From the NCBI GenBank assembly GCA_002409675.1, contig DHOB01000032.1:1-22999 (forward strand): DNA of 22,999 nucleotides, read 5' to 3'. The stretch is from Ruminococcaceae bacterium UBA5401. GTDB taxonomy: Bacteria > Bacillota > Clostridia > Oscillospirales > Acutalibacteraceae. A model generated the notes under the pieces. That model ran no database searches and had not been told where the DNA came from. It saw only the letters and a program-made list of their open reading frames with translations. Shown piece after piece: positions 20,952 to 22,999 of this stretch. Numbering within the stretch: position 1 is the stretch's first letter; each line of letters starts with the position of its first letter. The position numbers and the translations under genes are program-made.

Positions 20952-22406
20952 ATGGAAGAAAGCAAGAAAACGCCGTACCGCCCGAAGGGCGATTTCTTCG
21001 ACCTGAAAAGGAACCGCACAAATGCCAGAACCGAAATCCTGGCCGGCCTGACCACCTTCTTCACCATGTCGTACATCCTGTTCGTCAACCCGCAGATTCT
21101 GGGGTTGACGGGGATGAACCAGCAGGCGGTCTTTCTGGCCACCATCATCGCCTCCTCCATCGGCACGCTGGTCATGGGGCTGTTTGCCAACGTCCCCTAC
21201 GCCCTTGCGCCGGGCATGGGGCTGAACGCCTTCTTCACCTACACCGTGTGCTTCTCGCTCGGCTTCAAATGGCAGCAGGCGCTCGCCATGGTGTTCATCT
21301 GCGGCGTCATCAACATCCTGATTACCGTGACGAAATTCCGCAAGAGCATCATCCGCTCCATCCCGAAGAGCATCCAGAACGCCATCGGCGGCGGCATCGG
21401 CATTTTTGTCGCCTATATCGGCATCAAGAGCGCGGGCCTGCTCAACTTTACCAGCGACCCGGGCACTTACCAGATGCTGAAGGACAAGACCGTCGTCGCC
21501 TCCTCCGGCGCCGTGCCGGCCATTGTGCCGCTGAACACGCCCTCGGTCCTGCTGGCGCTGTTCGGCATTGTGCTGATGGTCGTGCTGCTGATGGCGAACG
21601 TGCGGGGCGCCATTCTGATCGGCATCATCGCGACGACCGTGGTGGGCATCCCGTTCGGCGTGACGGATTTTTCCAACGCCTCCATCACGGCCGGCACGCT
21701 CGGCAGCTCGTTCTCCCAGCTCGGCACCACGTTCGGCGCGGCGTTCGGTCCCGCGGGGATGGGGACGCTGTTCGCCGACCCCTCCAAGCGGCTGCTGGTG
21801 ATTATGACGATTTTCGCGTTCAGCCTTTCCGACACGTTCGACACCATCGGCACGTTTATCGGCACCGGCCGCCGCACCGGCATCTTCAGCATGGAGGATG
21901 AAAAGGCGCTGGAAAACAGCAAGGGCTTCCGCTCCAAAATGGACAGGGCCCTGTTCGCCGATTCCATCGCCACCTCCATCGGCGCGCTGTTCGGCACCTC
22001 CAACACGACGACCTATGTCGAGAGCGCGGCCGGCATCGGCGCCGGGGGCCGCACCGGCCTTACCAGCGTGACGACCGCCGTGATGTTCCTGCTGTGCACG
22101 GTGCTGGCGCCCATCGCGGGCTGCATCCCCGCGGCCGCGACCGCCCCGGCGCTGGTGCTCGTCGGCGTGATGATGATGAGCTCGTTCCGCGAAGTGAACT
22201 GGCCCGATTTGGAAGAGGCTATCCCGGCGTTCGGCGCCGGCATCTTCATGGCCCTGTGTTACAGCATTTCCTACGGCATCGCGGCGGGCTTTATCTTCTA
22301 CTGCATCGTGAAAATCGCGAAGGGCAAATTTAAGGAGATCCACCCGATCCTTCTGGTTTCCGCGATTCTGTTCATCCTGAACTTCATCGTGCTGGCGCTG
22401 ATTTAG
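20952..22406 (+). CDS. NCS2 family purine permease, AzgA/PbuG-type
   Basis: This 484-aa proton-coupled nucleobase transporter belongs to the AzgA-like branch of NCS2 (the PbuG/PbuO hypoxanthine-guanine and adenine carriers). Twelve to fourteen hydrophobic segments are expected. Branch-typical motifs are RTEILAGLTTFFTMSYILFVNPQ at the start of TM1, LAPGMGLNAFFTYTV in TM3, the GGGIGIFVAYIG repeat, SLSDTFDTIGTFIGTG, and FGTSNTTTYVESAAGIGAGGRTGL, which carries the substrate-site glutamate. ATG 20952 has GGAGGG upstream. It is a single-gene unit with its own promoter and terminator. The preferred base cannot be told from the sequence. Confidence 0.93.
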   Translation: MEESKKTPYRPKGDFFDLKRNRTNARTEILAGLTTFFTMSYILFVNPQILGLTGMNQQAVFLATIIASSIGTLVMGLFANVPYALAPGMGLNAFFTYTVCFSLGFKWQQALAMVFICGVINILITVTKFRKSIIRSIPKSIQNAIGGGIGIFVAYIGIKSAGLLNFTSDPGTYQMLKDKTVVASSGAVPAIVPLNTPSVLLALFGIVLMVVLLMANVRGAILIGIIATTVVGIPFGVTDFSNASITAGTLGSSFSQLGTTFGAAFGPAGMGTLFADPSKRLLVIMTIFAFSLSDTFDTIGTFIGTGRRTGIFSMEDEKALENSKGFRSKMDRALFADSIATSIGALFGTSNTTTYVESAAGIGAGGRTGLTSVTTAVMFLLCTVLAPIAGCIPAAATAPALVLVGVMMMSSFREVNWPDLEEAIPAFGAGIFMALCYSISYGIAAGFIFYCIVKIAKGKFKEIHPILLVSAILFILNFIVLALI

Positions 22407-22423
22407 CGCCTTTCTGCGCGTCC

Positions 22424-22458
22424 GGCCCCGCCTTCTGAAAACAGGAGGCGGGGCCTTT
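22424..22458 (+). terminator. Intrinsic terminator of the NCS2 permease gene
   Basis: The 10-bp GC-rich stem GGCCCCGCCT/AGGCGGGGCC (22424-22433 and 22446-22455) contains an inner CTG/CAG extension and a short TTT after it. The U-tract is weak but the stem is very stable. Confidence 0.8.
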
Positions 22459-22510
22459 GCGCGCGCTTCGGCATTTTTGCGTGATTTTTCCGCCTCCGCC
22501 CCCCTGAAAC

Positions 22511-22540
22511 GGCATGTTTGCCGCATCCTCCGCATAAGAT
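22511..22540 (+). promoter_or_regulatory. Sigma-E promoter of spoIIID
   Basis: GGCATGTT (22511-22518), a 14-bp spacer and CATAAGAT (22533-22540) match the mother-cell sigma-E consensus (GKCATATT and CATACAMT) at 7/8 and 6/8 positions. spoIIID is a known sigma-E target, which agrees. The leader is about 30 nt. Confidence 0.8.
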
Positions 22541-22575
22541 TGAATATCGCAAAAGTTTGGGGAGGCGGCAGAGCA

Positions 22576-22827
22576 GTGAAGGGAATCGTGGAAGAGCGCG
22601 CCGTGGAGCTTGGCGAGTATATTATTGAAAACAGGACCACCGTGCGGGGTGCGGCGAAGAAATTCGGCGTCAGCAAGAGCACGGTACATAAAGACGTTGC
22701 GCAGCGGCTGAAATATATTGACCCGCAGTTGTACCGGAAGGTCAAGGTCGTTCTGGATTTCAACAAGGCGCAGCGCCATATCCGCGGCGGCATCGCCACC
22801 CGGCTGAAATACAAGAAAATGAGATGA
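22576..22827 (+). CDS. spoIIID: Sporulation transcriptional regulator SpoIIID
   Basis: SpoIIID is a small DNA-binding protein that activates and represses mother-cell genes between the sigma-E and sigma-K stages. The product is 83 aa, ten shorter than in Bacillus subtilis because the C-terminal tail ends right after the basic LKYKK. The helix-turn-helix is TTVRGAAKKFGVSKSTVHKDVAQRL (about 21-45; the family's FGVSKSTVHKD is intact), followed by the conserved RHIRGGIATRLKYKK basic region that contacts the minor groove. The start is the GTG at 22576, ten bases after GGAGG, aligning with the known N-terminus; an upstream frame to 22477 covers the promoter and is rejected. Confidence 0.97.
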   Translation: MKGIVEERAVELGEYIIENRTTVRGAAKKFGVSKSTVHKDVAQRLKYIDPQLYRKVKVVLDFNKAQRHIRGGIATRLKYKKMR

Positions 22828-22852
22828 ACCCCGGCCCGGCGAAAAACAGGCG

Positions 22853-22918
22853 GGCCGCCGGCAGGCCGTGCGGGCACGGCAAAGCCGCGCCTGCCCGCGC
22901 GCCCCGGCGGTCTTTTTT
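22853..22918 (+). terminator. Large branched intrinsic terminator after spoIIID
   Basis: The outer stem of 9 bp (22853-22861 with 22904-22912, one G-U) encloses further short stems (CCGTGC/GCACGG and CAGGC/GCCTG), and six Ts follow (22913-22918). Confidence 0.8.
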
Positions 22919-22924
22919 GCAGTC

Positions 22925-22967
22925 TTCCAACCGATTTTTTATTTTTCGGTTGGAATTTTTATTTTTT
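22925..22967 (+). terminator. Second, tandem terminator after spoIIID
   Basis: The perfect 10-bp stem TTCCAACCGA/TCGGTTGGAA (22925-22934 and 22946-22955) has a T-rich 11-base loop. It is followed by TTTTTATTTTTT (22956-22967). Confidence 0.9.
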
Positions 22968-22977
22968 CAGGTATAAT
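22950..22977 (+). promoter_or_regulatory. Promoter leading out of the window
   Basis: TTGGAA (22950-22955), a 16-bp spacer and TATAAT (22972-22977). The -35 box is part of the right arm of the second terminator. It would drive a plus-strand gene beyond base 22999; only 22 bases after the -10 are visible. Confidence 0.6.
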
Positions 22978-22999
22978 AGAAGCGGAAACAAAAATTCAG

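Noticed and set aside
20943..22877. 644-codon open frame antisense to the permease and spoIIID
   Set aside because: It crosses two real genes and several control sites and encodes low-complexity Asp/His/Arg/Gln-rich sequence.
1..22999. Mobile element, prophage, CRISPR, rRNA or tRNA genes
   Set aside because: No transposase, integrase, spaced direct-repeat array, cloverleaf-like element or rRNA signature was found on reading both strands.

Overview
The window is a GC-rich chromosomal segment from a spore-forming member of the Clostridia, most likely a high-GC Oscillospiraceae/Ruminococcaceae-type organism; the exact genus cannot be read from it. The evidence is the sporulation genes spoVAC, spoVAD and spoIIID, candidate sigma-G and sigma-E promoters, strong GGAGG-type ribosome binding sites, a proofreading-deficient Pol I, GTP-type PEP carboxykinase, a THF riboswitch in front of an ECF folate S component, and intrinsic terminators. 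No mobile element, CRISPR array, rRNA or tRNA was seen, and gene density is high. No stretch over 300 bases lacks a gene; the longest gaps hold promoters, terminators or structured leaders.

Layout. (1) 1-6817, minus strand: a tightly coupled run polA > rlmA > GT-C-type membrane glycosyltransferase > rimI > tsaD, in which every junction overlaps (ATGA or 13 bp), followed by mreC, which runs off the left edge and has its own promoter inside the end of tsaD. (2) 6849-6887: a perfect 12-bp inverted repeat whose arms contain the outward-facing -10 boxes for polA and dusB. (3) 6976-7971: dusB, converging on a minus-strand unit degV > MprF/YbhN-like flippase > GNAT (10501-7978). (4) 10675-11622: a secreted or membrane-anchored InlB-repeat protein, then a minus-strand 87-aa orphan gene driven by a perfect-consensus sigma-A promoter, and an orphan MacB/LolD-type ABC ATPase. 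(5) 13011-14537: a divergent phosphohexomutase, converging on spoVAC-spoVAD. (6) 16198-17079: a tocopherol-cyclase-like gene divergent from spoVAC, with possible back-to-back sigma-G promoters. (7) 17131-18741: a GNAT gene, then a THF riboswitch and folT. (8) 18897-22406: pckG and an AzgA-type NCS2 purine permease, each with its own promoter and terminator. (9) 22576-22827: spoIIID behind a good sigma-E promoter, two tandem terminators and a promoter leading out of the window.

Functional threads: translation and tRNA/rRNA modification (rlmA, rimI, tsaD, dusB) grouped with DNA repair polymerase; envelope and lipid functions (mreC, GT-C protein, DegV, flippase, InlB-repeat protein); spore germination and DPA transport (SpoVAC/AD) with a possible forespore-expressed lipid-pocket protein; mother-cell regulation (SpoIIID); and folate and purine supply. 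The best candidates for something undescribed are the tocopherol-cyclase-like gene sharing a possible sigma-G promoter region with spoVAC, the 87-aa orphan with its consensus promoter, the structured leader of the purine permease, and the inverted-repeat divergent promoter of polA/dusB.
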